NCBI RefSeq assembly: GCF_001263175.1
Contig: NZ_CP012332.1
Span: 3,473,501-3,537,500, forward strand
DNA length: 64,000 nucleotides
Reading direction: 5' to 3'
Origin: Vulgatibacter incomptus
Lineage (GTDB): Bacteria; Myxococcota; Myxococcia; Myxococcales; Vulgatibacteraceae
Positions within the stretch are counted from its first letter, which is position 1; every line of letters starts with the position of its first letter. The position numbers and the translations under genes were made by a program. Below are positions 15,679 through 24,014 of the stretch, piece after piece. The notes beneath the pieces were generated by a model. It was not told the origin of the DNA. It was given only the letters and a program-made list of their open reading frames with translations, and ran no database searches.

Positions 15679-17256
15679 ATGAAAACTCCTCTGCGTAATG
15701 CTTGCCTCATGGGGCTCGTGCTTCCTTTGTGGCTCCTCGGGTGTGGGAAGGACTCCAGCTCCACTGGAGCATGCACCGAGGGCGCCTGCATCGACATTTG
15801 CGAGCCGGGCTCGAAGCGGTGCGAGGGCCCCGTCCGGCAGAGCTGCGGCTCAACGGGGGCGTGGCAGGACGAAGCGCGTTGCCGCTTTGCGTGCAGCGAA
15901 GGCGAATGCACCGGCGTCTGCGTGCCCGGCGAAAAGCAATGCTTCGGTCTGATCCCGCAGAGCTGCGACGCGGAGGGAGCCTGGCGGAGCGAAGAGCCAT
16001 GCCTCCACTCGTGCATCGAAGGCGAGTGCACCCAGTGCGCCCCCGGGGATCGACAGTGCGACGGCCTGGCTCGGCAGAGCTGTGACACGGCGGGCATTTG
16101 GCGAGATGAAGAGTCGTGCGACTACGCGTGCAGCGAGGGAGAATGCACCGTGTGTCTCCCGGGGGACCACCGCTGTGCCGACGTAGCGACGCTCGAGACC
16201 TGCGATGCGACAGGCACCTGGCGGTCCTCGACCTGCGCCCAGATCTGCTCTGCGAGCGCACGCACGTGCGCATGTGCGCCCGGCTACACGGGTGACGGGA
16301 CGACCTGCACGCCGATCGATTTCTGCTCCGCGCCGAACGGCGGCTGTTCGCCGAACGCGACGTGCTCGCAGATCGGGATCACGCCGACGTGCACCTGCAA
16401 GCCAGGCTACCTCGGGGATGGTTGGTCCTGCACCGACGCCCATTGGCTGGTCGTCACCGAAGGCTTCGACGACATCACAGCGCTCCCACGATTGGGATGG
16501 CTGATGGAGAACCGAAGCGTGCCGCTCGGACCCTCCAGCTGGACCCAGGGCGTTGGGCTGCTCACGTCCTGGGACGGTCCGAGCAACGCATTCCTCGGCG
16601 CGTTCTTTCGGGCAACGGGGCCTAGCGGCACGATCAACCTATGGATCGCTACCCCTCTCCTCTCGTTCGGTGCGTGGAACAGAATCTCGTTCCTCACGAT
16701 CGCCTTGGGTCAGGGATATCCAGATCGGCTCGAGGTCCGCCTCTGTGACACCCCTCCATGCCAGCTGCCCGACGACGACGGAGTCGGGAGCTACTCGACT
16801 CTTCTCGGATCCGTGAACCCGAATTTGGCGGTAGGCGGGTACCCCGAGATCTGGACCTGGCTCTCGTTCGCCAATGAGGACGGGATCCCGTATTCGGGCA
16901 TGGGGCGCATCGCGCTTCGCTACTACGTGACGGACGGAGGTTTGGCAGGCGCCAACGGCAACATGATCGGCATCGATCGGCTCGCGGTGGAGACCTCCTA
17001 TCCCGTCTATCTCGTGAAGGGTGCGGTCAGTGGACTCTCGGGCGACGGCCTCGTGCTCTGGTTGAACGGGAACGTCGAGCTTCCGATCGATCACGATGGA
17101 GCCTTCTCGTTCCCGCGCCGGCTCGACATCGGCACGCCGTACTCGGTGAGCGTGGAGCGGCAGCCCGAGGGACAGATCTGCGTCGTCGCGAACGCGACCG
17201 GAACCATCGCGATCGCCGACGTCGAGAACGTGCAGGTGACCTGCACGCCCGAATAG
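15679..17256 (+). CDS. Cys-rich repeat and EGF-like lipoprotein
   Basis: A 525-residue surface lipoprotein. The lipobox LLGC ends at Cys22. Residues 30-190 hold four tandem repeats with the pattern CxPGxxxCxG...QSCxxxGxWxxE..C...C.EGEC, then two EGF-like modules (CACAPGYTGDGTTC and CSPNATCSQIG..CTCKPGYLGDGWSC). The rest (about 260-525) is a beta-rich globular part with no recognised fold (WLVVTEGFDDITALPRLGWL), perhaps a jelly roll, ending in an Ig-like strand set. Such proteins are typical of myxobacterial cell surfaces and serve adhesion or recognition. A hairpin follows the stop. Confidence 0.82.
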   Translation: MKTPLRNACLMGLVLPLWLLGCGKDSSSTGACTEGACIDICEPGSKRCEGPVRQSCGSTGAWQDEARCRFACSEGECTGVCVPGEKQCFGLIPQSCDAEGAWRSEEPCLHSCIEGECTQCAPGDRQCDGLARQSCDTAGIWRDEESCDYACSEGECTVCLPGDHRCADVATLETCDATGTWRSSTCAQICSASARTCACAPGYTGDGTTCTPIDFCSAPNGGCSPNATCSQIGITPTCTCKPGYLGDGWSCTDAHWLVVTEGFDDITALPRLGWLMENRSVPLGPSSWTQGVGLLTSWDGPSNAFLGAFFRATGPSGTINLWIATPLLSFGAWNRISFLTIALGQGYPDRLEVRLCDTPPCQLPDDDGVGSYSTLLGSVNPNLAVGGYPEIWTWLSFANEDGIPYSGMGRIALRYYVTDGGLAGANGNMIGIDRLAVETSYPVYLVKGAVSGLSGDGLVLWLNGNVELPIDHDGAFSFPRRLDIGTPYSVSVERQPEGQICVVANATGTIAIADVENVQVTCTPE

Positions 17257-17263
17257 CGCTCGA

Positions 17264-17288
17264 GAGCCCGCCGCGCTCAGGCGGGCTC
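17264..17288. terminator. hairpin between convergent genes
   Basis: GAGCCCGCC and GGCGGGCTC pair perfectly around a seven-base loop. It lies between the Cys-rich lipoprotein and the SRPBCC gene and includes the latter's stop codon. No T-run, so termination efficiency is uncertain. Confidence 0.5.
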
Positions 17289-17840
17289 CGCCTTGGGCGG
17301 CCAGCCCGGAACCTCGACGCCGAACTGCTTGGCGTACTCGGCGTTCAGGCGGGGCCACCCGAACTTCATCGCGTCACCCGCGACGATCCGGCCGATGGGC
17401 TCGTCCGCGAGGAAGCGCTCGAGCACGTCGAAGCAGATGTGCCAGCCCGCTGCGCCCATCGAGATGAAGCCGCGATCGATGCAGTGCCAGAGCGTCAGGC
17501 GCGTACCGCTGTCGTGCGGCTTCAGCTCCCACCGCATGTCCTTGCCGCCCCACGTGTACTCGAGGAGCCGCGCCTCATCCGCTCGCGTAACGCGCGTCTC
17601 GTCGACCACGGTCTTCGGAGTCCCGACCGTCGAGAGCTTCACCGGGCCCGTCGTCCCGAGGCTGCGATCCGCGTCGAAGGGAGCCCACTCGCGCAGCTGC
17701 GAGGGATCGGTCAGCGCCTTCCAGATCCTCTCAGGCGGATGCCGGAGGTCGCGGACCAGGATCAGCGTCCACGTCTCTCCGTCCTTGCGGACCTCTGCGC
17801 CGGCTGCGGCGCCCGCTGCGTACGATTCTCGGCCACTCAT
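17277..17840 (-). CDS. SRPBCC (AHSA1-like) domain protein
   Basis: A 187-residue START-like protein. TLILVRDLRHPPERIWKALT and QLREWAPFDADRSLGTTG mark the AHSA1 fold, and WHICFDVLERFLADEP is the long C-terminal helix. It carries about 20 extra N-terminal residues compared with the ArsR-linked paralogue at 2650. No ArsR gene is attached here. Ligand unknown. Confidence 0.9.
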   Translation of the reverse strand: MSGRESYAAGAAAGAEVRKDGETWTLILVRDLRHPPERIWKALTDPSQLREWAPFDADRSLGTTGPVKLSTVGTPKTVVDETRVTRADEARLLEYTWGGKDMRWELKPHDSGTRLTLWHCIDRGFISMGAAGWHICFDVLERFLADEPIGRIVAGDAMKFGWPRLNAEYAKQFGVEVPGWPPKAEPA

Positions 17841-18024
17841 CGCTTCTGCCCTCTCATGGGTGGTGACGCCTGCTCCACGCGTCGATCCAACGACGCCGCA
17901 TATTCCCCGTCAGGCATATGCCTGTCAAGACACGCTCGCGGAGCCGTTGCCTCGGCCAGGGATTCTCCTTCGGCGATCGGGGACGGTTGGAGCCAATATG
18001 GGGGTTCCCCGCAGCGGAGGCCGA

Positions 18025-18537
18025 ATGTCGATCGTGCTCGAAACACCGCGGCTGGTCCTGCGCCACCTCGAAGAGCGCGATGCCGCCTTCATCCTTGGTC
18101 TGCTCAACGACCCCGACTGGCTCCGGTTCATCGGTGACCGCGGCGTGCGGACGCTCGACGGTGCGCGCGCCTACCTGCGCAACGGGCCGATCGCCATGTA
18201 CGCGAAGGTCGGCTTCAGTTTGTTCTGCGTGGATTCGAAGACGACGCGGGAGCCGATCGGGATCTGCGGGCTGATCAAGCGCGACACGCTCGACGACGTC
18301 GACCTGGGTTTCGCCTTCATGCCGCTGGCTCGCGGCGCCGGCTACGCCCATGAAGCCGCGGCGGCGACCATGGCCTACGCGCGCGACACCCTCGCCCTGC
18401 AGCGCATCGTGGCGATCGTGTCGCCGGAGAACGTGCGCTCGATCGCGCTCCTCGAAAAACTCGGTTTCCGCTTCGAGCGGTCCCTGCGCTTGCTCCCGAC
18501 GGACACGCAAGAGACCCTGCTGTACGCTTCCGAGTAG
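18025..18537 (+). CDS. GNAT acetyltransferase, RimJ/RimL type
   Basis: A 170-residue single-domain enzyme: IVLETPRLVLRHLEERDAAF at the start, the acetyl-CoA loop around MPLARGAGYAHEAAAATMAY, and NVRSIALLEKLGFRFERSLR at the end. These acetylate protein N termini or small amines; the target is not predictable. ATG 18025 follows GCGGAGG. Confidence 0.92.
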   Translation: MSIVLETPRLVLRHLEERDAAFILGLLNDPDWLRFIGDRGVRTLDGARAYLRNGPIAMYAKVGFSLFCVDSKTTREPIGICGLIKRDTLDDVDLGFAFMPLARGAGYAHEAAAATMAYARDTLALQRIVAIVSPENVRSIALLEKLGFRFERSLRLLPTDTQETLLYASE

Positions 18538-18566
18538 CGATCCGCACCCGCCAAGGCGGTAGGCTT

Positions 18567-19379
18567 TCATTTCGCCGGAGGGAGCCACTCCATCTCGAGC
18601 TGCGAGAGCGCAGTTCGGGAGAAGCCGTTCTTCGCGAGGAATCCGTCGAGGAGCCCCTCGGGAAAGATGGCACCGAGCTCGACGCGCCCGTCGGGATGGA
18701 GCGCCGCCAGAGCGCGAAGCAGGCGGCACCCCGCGCCCTGCCCTCGCCACGACGGCTCGACCGCGATCGCGCGGATCCGAATCGAAGCGCCCGCGGAGGC
18801 ACCAACGACCGCAACCGCGGGACCGAGGCGGAACGCACGCGACGGCGTCGAGATCGCCTCGATCGAGGCGGGCTCGAGCTGCCACGGCAAGCCCTCGGGC
18901 AGAAGCGCTGCACAGACCCGCGGCTCCACCTCTTCGAGCTGGGCGGGCTCCGGCGGGAGCAAACCGGAGAAGCCCACCAGCCGCCGCATCACCGTGAAGC
19001 CTGCCGAGCGATAGAGCCGCACCGCGGGCTCGTTGCTCTCGATCACTTCGAGGCGCATCCGCACGTCGCCGCGGGCCCGTGCCTCGTCGAGGAGCCGCGC
19101 GAGGAGCTCGCGACCGATCCCCCTTCCGCGGAACGCGGGAGTGATCCCCATCGCAGCCAGGCGGCTCTCCCTGCCGCGGCGTGAGACGAGGAGCAAGGCA
19201 GCCGGCCCTTCCGCGTCGATGGCGACGCGGCTGTCCACGAGCGAGATTGCCTCGCCGCGGATCCGCGCGTCGAGGAGCGCAGGATCATCGGGCCAAGGAA
19301 CGAAGTAGCCCTCGAAGGCCCTCGCGAAGAGGGTCGAGAGCTCGCGAAGGGAGAAGTCGGCGGTCGAAGCGAAGTCCAT
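18567..19379 (-). CDS. double GNAT acetyltransferase
   Basis: A 270-residue protein with two GNAT halves. The first has a canonical loop AMGITPAFRGRGIGRELLAR and ESNEPAVRLYRSAGFTV. The second has IRAIAVEPSWRGQGAGCRLL and ends FLAKNGFSRTALSQLEMEW. Two loops suggest that both halves may bind acetyl-CoA. The start at 19379 (MDFASTADFS) is chosen since residues before it lack a domain. Substrate unknown. Confidence 0.87.
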   Translation of the reverse strand: MDFASTADFSLRELSTLFARAFEGYFVPWPDDPALLDARIRGEAISLVDSRVAIDAEGPAALLLVSRRGRESRLAAMGITPAFRGRGIGRELLARLLDEARARGDVRMRLEVIESNEPAVRLYRSAGFTVMRRLVGFSGLLPPEPAQLEEVEPRVCAALLPEGLPWQLEPASIEAISTPSRAFRLGPAVAVVGASAGASIRIRAIAVEPSWRGQGAGCRLLRALAALHPDGRVELGAIFPEGLLDGFLAKNGFSRTALSQLEMEWLPPAK

Positions 19380-19467
19380 TGAAAAGAGGCTACACTGCCG
19401 TTGAACGGTTGTCGGGAGACGGCCGCGTTCGAGATCTGCGCAATTGCCGCAAAGCGGCTCGCCCGGA

Positions 19468-20229
19468 TCAGCCCAGCTCTTCCTGCTCGAAGAAGCGCCT
19501 CGGTGCGGTTCCCGTCGCTTCGCGGAAATCGCGGATGAAGTGAGATTGATCGTAGTAGCCGGCATCGAGGGCAAGCTGTGCCAAGCTCTCGCCCGGCCCG
19601 TACGAGTCGATCGCGCTTCGAAGGCGTAGCATCGACGCGAACCGTTTCGGTGACGCGCCGATCTCCCGGCGAAAGCGCTTCTCCAAGGCGTCCTGGCTCA
19701 GGCCGAGCTCATCGGCGAGCGCACGGACCCGGATCGACGGTGTCGCCTGGATCGCTCGGGCCGCCGCCAGGGCGACGCGATCCCGAGCCCGGCATCGCCG
19801 CTTCAAAAGGAACGCCTCGAAGGCCGCGACGCGGTCCTGGTGATCCCCAGCGAGTGCAATTCGATCTTCCACCTCGTCGAGCTCATCACGCGGGAACAGC
19901 TCGTCGAGCGAGCAGGTCGCGCCGAAAAGCTCATGTAGACCAAGCTCGACGAACGGCGCCGCGGCTCCGGTGTGGAACTTGGCGAGCACCATTCCCCCGC
20001 CGGCGGAGGTACGCATCCTGCGCACGCTCGAGCGCAGCCCGGTCACGACTCTGTCTGGCACGCGCAGGTCTTCGCCGAGCAGAGTCGCTGCGCCGGAGAA
20101 GCGAAAGCCCACGATCAGGCCCGCCTCCGGGAGCAACGTGCGCGTGGTCTCCTCCCGCGCCTCCACGACCTCGAATGCCCGCACGTAGGGGGCGAGGACA
20201 TGGCACGGCGCAAAGGTCGTCACGTTCAT
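19468..20229 (-). CDS. AraC family regulator
   Basis: A 253-residue regulator. The N-terminal 140 residues match the DUF6597-like sensor (PYVRAFEVVEAREETTRTLL, GFRFSGAATLLGE). The C-terminal pair of HTHs includes IRVRALADELGLSQDALEKRFRREIGASPKRFA and LAQLALDAGYYDQSHFIRDFREATGTAP. It is divergent from an antibiotic-biosynthesis-monooxygenase-like gene, a possible target. Confidence 0.92.
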   Translation of the reverse strand: MNVTTFAPCHVLAPYVRAFEVVEAREETTRTLLPEAGLIVGFRFSGAATLLGEDLRVPDRVVTGLRSSVRRMRTSAGGGMVLAKFHTGAAAPFVELGLHELFGATCSLDELFPRDELDEVEDRIALAGDHQDRVAAFEAFLLKRRCRARDRVALAAARAIQATPSIRVRALADELGLSQDALEKRFRREIGASPKRFASMLRLRSAIDSYGPGESLAQLALDAGYYDQSHFIRDFREATGTAPRRFFEQEELG

Positions 20230-20350
20230 GCTCCGAAGGGACCACGGACGCCCTCGAGCTGCAAGGATCCGCTGACTTCGTCCAATTCCGGCACGGACGT
20301 GGCCGCTACCTTGCTCCTCGCCGTCACGAAGCGGCCAGAGGAGATTTCTC

Positions 20351-20707
20351 ATGCACGAGGTTCACATCGATCCCAGCAGCCACCCCAACCATATCTACCG
20401 GATCGACAACTTCTCGATTCCGGAGGCCGCACGCAGCGAGTTCGAGCGCGCCATGCGGAGGAGCCTCGCGTTCCTCCAGACGCAACCGGGATTTCGGGGC
20501 CACGTGGCCTTTTCCAAGCTGGGCGGCCCCACGAAATTCCAGTACGTCACCATTGCGGTCTGGGAGAGCCAAGCTGCGTTCGAACACGCAAAGGACGCGA
20601 TGAAAGTCTACGCGAAGGAGATCGGCTTCGACGCTGCCGCCAAGCTGGCCGAATGGGGTGCCGAAGCCGAGCTCGGCGCCTACCTCGCATCGCCGGACCT
20701 GCAGTAG
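20351..20707 (+). CDS. ABM-domain (antibiotic biosynthesis monooxygenase-like) protein
   Basis: A 118-residue dimeric ferredoxin-like protein: IYRIDNFSIPEAARSEFERA, then FRGHVAFSKLGG and TIAVWESQAAFEHAKDAM. Members are cofactor-free oxygenases or heme-degrading or signalling proteins. Divergent from the AraC regulator and convergent with the aldehyde dehydrogenase. Confidence 0.87.
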   Translation: MHEVHIDPSSHPNHIYRIDNFSIPEAARSEFERAMRRSLAFLQTQPGFRGHVAFSKLGGPTKFQYVTIAVWESQAAFEHAKDAMKVYAKEIGFDAAAKLAEWGAEAELGAYLASPDLQ

Positions 20708-20716
20708 ACCCCAACG

Positions 20717-22276
20717 TCAACGGTTGTCGGTCGGCAGCAGCGTCCGGTCCGGGAAGTTGCCGTAGAGCGGCTCGCCCGGCTCGCCCTGCGTCAGCGCGTG
20801 GACGAGGTACTTCCCGCCCACGAAACAGCCCTTCCAGGAAGCGCCGATGCCGCCGAAGGTCTCCTCCCGGTCGCCCCGCGATCTCGTCCGGTTGATCCCG
20901 ACCTTGAAGGCGCGCAGCTCCCCGGCGATCTCCTGGGCCTCCGTGGGGTCGTCGCACGCGATCGACGCGACGAGCGCGCCGTTGGAGACGTTCATCTCGG
21001 CAACGAGCTCCTCGACACCGTTCACGAGCACGAAGGTGTCGACGGGCCCGAACGGCTCTGCGTGGTAGAGCTTGCACGGCCTCGGCACGTTCATCAGCGC
21101 GACGGGCGCGAAGTAGGCAGAGGTGTCCTGACCGGGCAGGAAGTGCCCGTCGTCGAGGCTCCTCTCGTGGATGGCGACGGCGCCGAGGCTGAGGGCTTCG
21201 CTGACCTTCGCGTTCAACGCCTCGACCGAGCGATCGTTGATCAGCGGGCCGAAGGCGATCGTCGGCGGCGGATCGCCCGGCTGGCCGACCAGCAGCGGGT
21301 GGCCGAACCGGAGCTCTCCCACGAGCTCCAGGTACATCTCGAGGAACTTCGGAAAGAGCCTCTTCTCGACTACGTAGCGTGTATAGGCAGTGCAACGCTG
21401 CTTGCCGTACTCGAAGCCCTTTCGGAGCTGGGCCTTCAGCCCCTTCCAGTCGGAGAAGTGCCAGATGCCGTACGCGTTCACGCCCTCCATCTCGAGCATG
21501 TAACGCTTGTTCCGATCGAGCAGGCTGGCGACGATGTCCCGGCCCGTGTCCTTGCCTCCGACGAACGAGAGGCAGTCGACCGCGTCGCCCCGGACCAGCG
21601 CCTCGCTGAGCTGGCGCCCGGAGCCGCTCACGAGCGAGACCGGCAGGCCTTCGCGCCTGGCCATTGCCATCGCGAGCGTCAGGGTGAAGAGGCCGCCGTC
21701 ACTCGGGGTCTTGGCGATCGCGACGTTGCCGACGAGGAGCTGCACCAGCACCGCGTGCATCAAGACCGACATCGGATAGTTCCACGACGCGATGTTGGAG
21801 ACGAGCCCGAGCGGCTTGCGGCTGCCAAGCAGGCTCTCGGCCTGCTCCACGTACCACTCGACTCCGGCGACGCATCGATCGACGCTCACCAGCGCCTGGT
21901 CGTACGGCTTGCCGATCTCCCAGACGAGCAGGCCGGCGAAGAGCTCCCGGTGAGCGCGCATCTGCGAGAGGCAGGCGGAGATGCGCCGGCGCCGCTCGTC
22001 GAGATCGACGCGCTTCCAGCCATCGAACTCCGCTGCCGCCGCTTGCACGGCGCTCCGTGCCGTCTCGGGATCGAGCATCGGGAAGGAGCCGAGCGTCGAG
22101 CCGTCCACCGGCGAATGGAAGGCCTTCGGACGTCCGTGGGCCTCCCAATCCCCTCGGATGAGGTTGAGCGGATCGCCGTCCGAGGCGAAGGCCTCGGGTG
22201 CAGCCGCCCGCGCCTTGCCCGCCAGCGTGTCCCAGTCCAGCCCCTGCGCGAGTTGCAGGATCCCTTCCTTCCTCAT
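20717..22276 (-). CDS. aldehyde dehydrogenase family protein
   Basis: A 519-residue NAD(P)-dependent dehydrogenase. The catalytic cysteine is in FEYGKQRCTAYTRYVVEK, and the general base is probably the Glu in MLEMEGVNAYG, which replaces the common ELGG wording. The start ATG 22276 gives MRKEGILQLAQGLDW, an N terminus found in long ALDH paralogues. It is 126 bp downstream of prpB in the same orientation, so a joint role in propionate or short-chain aldehyde use is possible. Exact substrate unknown. Confidence 0.88.
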   Translation of the reverse strand: MRKEGILQLAQGLDWDTLAGKARAAAPEAFASDGDPLNLIRGDWEAHGRPKAFHSPVDGSTLGSFPMLDPETARSAVQAAAAEFDGWKRVDLDERRRRISACLSQMRAHRELFAGLLVWEIGKPYDQALVSVDRCVAGVEWYVEQAESLLGSRKPLGLVSNIASWNYPMSVLMHAVLVQLLVGNVAIAKTPSDGGLFTLTLAMAMARREGLPVSLVSGSGRQLSEALVRGDAVDCLSFVGGKDTGRDIVASLLDRNKRYMLEMEGVNAYGIWHFSDWKGLKAQLRKGFEYGKQRCTAYTRYVVEKRLFPKFLEMYLELVGELRFGHPLLVGQPGDPPPTIAFGPLINDRSVEALNAKVSEALSLGAVAIHERSLDDGHFLPGQDTSAYFAPVALMNVPRPCKLYHAEPFGPVDTFVLVNGVEELVAEMNVSNGALVASIACDDPTEAQEIAGELRAFKVGINRTRSRGDREETFGGIGASWKGCFVGGKYLVHALTQGEPGEPLYGNFPDRTLLPTDNR

Positions 22277-22402
22277 CGATCTCCCTCCCGGATGCGGCGG
22301 TACACTTGCCTCCGGTCCGCTGTGGTCCGCCAGCCCCAAACCGGGGGCTTGGCGTGCAGCCACTTCGTGCCGAAGCGGGCGGCGGCCGGCTCGCGAAGGA
22401 GC

Positions 22403-23287
22403 TCACGGCTCTCCTCCCTTCCGGAAAAGGGCGTCGAGCTTCTCCTCGAACGCCTGATAGCCGATAACTTCGTAGAGCTCGGCGCGGGTCTGCATCGCTT
22501 CGACGACGTGCTGCTGCGTGCCGTCCCGGCGGATGGCGCGGTAGACGCCGTCCGCCGCCTGGTTCATGGCCCGAAACGCCGACAACGGATACAGCGCCAT
22601 CGACACGCCGGCGGAGGCGAGCTCGGCGGTCGTGAATAGGGGCGTCACACCGAACTCGGTGAGGTTCGCGAGGATGGGGACCTTCACCGCGTCGGAAAAG
22701 CGGCGGTAGAGCTCGAGGCTCGGGATGGCCTCGGGGAAGACCATGTCCGCGCCGGCCTCCACGCAGGCGACGGCGCGCTCGATGGCCGCCTCCTCGCCTT
22801 CGACCGCGACCGCGTCGGTGCGCGCCATGATCACGAAGCTCGGATCGGTGCGCGCGTCGACGGCCGCCTTGATGCGATCGACCATCTCCTCGCGCGAGAC
22901 GATCGCCTTGTGCGGCCGGTGTCCGCAGCGCTTCGCGCCCACCTGATCCTCGATTTGCATCGCGGCGGCGCCGGCCTTGATTACGGCGCGGGTCGTGCGC
23001 GCGATGTTGAACGCGCTCGGTCCGAACCCCGTGTCCACATCCACGAGGAGGGGGAGCTCGCAGACGTCCGTGAGCCGGCGAAGGTCGATCAGGAGATCGT
23101 CGAGCGTCGTGATCCCGAGGTCGGGCAACCCAAGCGAGCTCGCCGCGAGCCCACCGCCGGAGAGATAGATGGCCCGGAAGCCCGCGCGCTGCGCGAGCAG
23201 CGCATGGAGGGCGTTGATCGCGCCGACGACCTGCAGAGGGATCTCTTCTCGAACCGCCGCTCGAAAGCGTTCGCCGGGAGAGCTCAT
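22403..23287 (-). CDS. prpB: methylisocitrate lyase / PEP mutase family
   Basis: A 294-residue ICL/PEPM-superfamily protein, matching PrpB in length. The active-site loop is [12 protein letters not shown] with Cys121, metal-site acids lie in LVDVDTGFG and QIEDQ, and [19 protein letters not shown] is at residues 40-58. It splits 2-methylisocitrate into pyruvate and succinate in the methylcitrate cycle. No prpC or prpD is in the window. ATG 23287 is preferred because it aligns with the family start. Confidence 0.88.
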   Translation of the reverse strand: MSSPGERFRAAVREEIPLQVVGAINALHALLAQRAGFRAIYLSGGGLAASSLGLPDLGITTLDDLLIDLRRLTDVCELPLLVDVDTGFGPSAFNIARTTRAVIKAGAAAMQIEDQVGAKRCGHRPHKAIVSREEMVDRIKAAVDARTDPSFVIMARTDAVAVEGEEAAIERAVACVEAGADMVFPEAIPSLELYRRFSDAVKVPILANLTEFGVTPLFTTAELASAGVSMALYPLSAFRAMNQAADGVYRAIRRDGTQQHVVEAMQTRAELYEVIGYQAFEEKLDALFRKGGEP

Positions 23288-23455
23288 GGCAAGCTCCTGG
23301 TGGATGGGCTGGCGAAAGGGAGGGTATGGCAGGCGCCACGACGCCGCCACCGCTCAGGCCGGCCACGACGCCGACAGCAGGAGGAAGTTCGGTTTCGCTC
23401 GAATCATCCTCGCCGGAACGCGGACCTCCGCTTAAGCTTCGAGCCGGAGACTCGA

Positions 23456-23989
23456 ATGCCGCCGCCGATCAAAGTGAAACTCGTCCCACACGATCCGCGT
23501 TGGGCCGAAGCCGCCGCCGAGGAAACCGAGGACCTCGCGAAGGCGCTCGGGTCAGTCTTGCTGCGCGTGCACCACGTCGGGTCTACGGCGATTCCCGGCA
23601 TCCGCGCGAAGCCGGTCCTCGATCTCATGCCGGTGGTCTCGTCGCTGGCAGAGCTGGACGCGAAGAGGAGCGCTCTCGAGGCGCTCGGCTTTTCCTGGTG
23701 GGGAGAGTACGGCTTGCCGGGTCGGCGCTACTGCACCAAGGATGATCCGGTGACGGGGGATCGACTCGTGCAGCTCCACTGCTACGTCGAGGGCTCCGAG
23801 GAGATCGAGCGGCACGTCGCGTTCCGCGACTACATGCGTGCGCACGCCGACGTCGCTCACGCATACGACGAGGAGAAGGCGCGATGCCAGCGCCTCCATC
23901 CCGACGACTCGCACGCCTACAGCGATTGCAAGAACGACTGGATCCAGCGCGCCCAGGCCGAGGCGCTCGCCCGCTTTCCGCGGAGCTGA
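23456..23989 (+). CDS. GrpB/UPF0157 nucleotidyltransferase-like protein
   Basis: A 177-residue protein with the family hallmark HVGSTAIPGIRAKPVLDLM at residues 41-59, plus HPDDSHAYSDCKNDW near the C terminus. GrpB proteins have a nucleotidyltransferase fold; some are fused to CoaE. The activity is not proven. It has its own promoter space next to divergent prpB. Confidence 0.92.
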   Translation: MPPPIKVKLVPHDPRWAEAAAEETEDLAKALGSVLLRVHHVGSTAIPGIRAKPVLDLMPVVSSLAELDAKRSALEALGFSWWGEYGLPGRRYCTKDDPVTGDRLVQLHCYVEGSEEIERHVAFRDYMRAHADVAHAYDEEKARCQRLHPDDSHAYSDCKNDWIQRAQAEALARFPRS

Positions 23990-24014
23990 GGCGCCGTCCC
24001 CAGGTGGACGGCCG

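Noticed and set aside
20798-22639. A 613-codon open frame on the plus strand
   Set aside because: Antisense to the aldehyde dehydrogenase and prpB, both of which have clear catalytic motifs; the antisense product has none.
20717-23287. A complete methylcitrate cycle operon
   Set aside because: prpC and prpD are not seen; only prpB and an aldehyde dehydrogenase are present.
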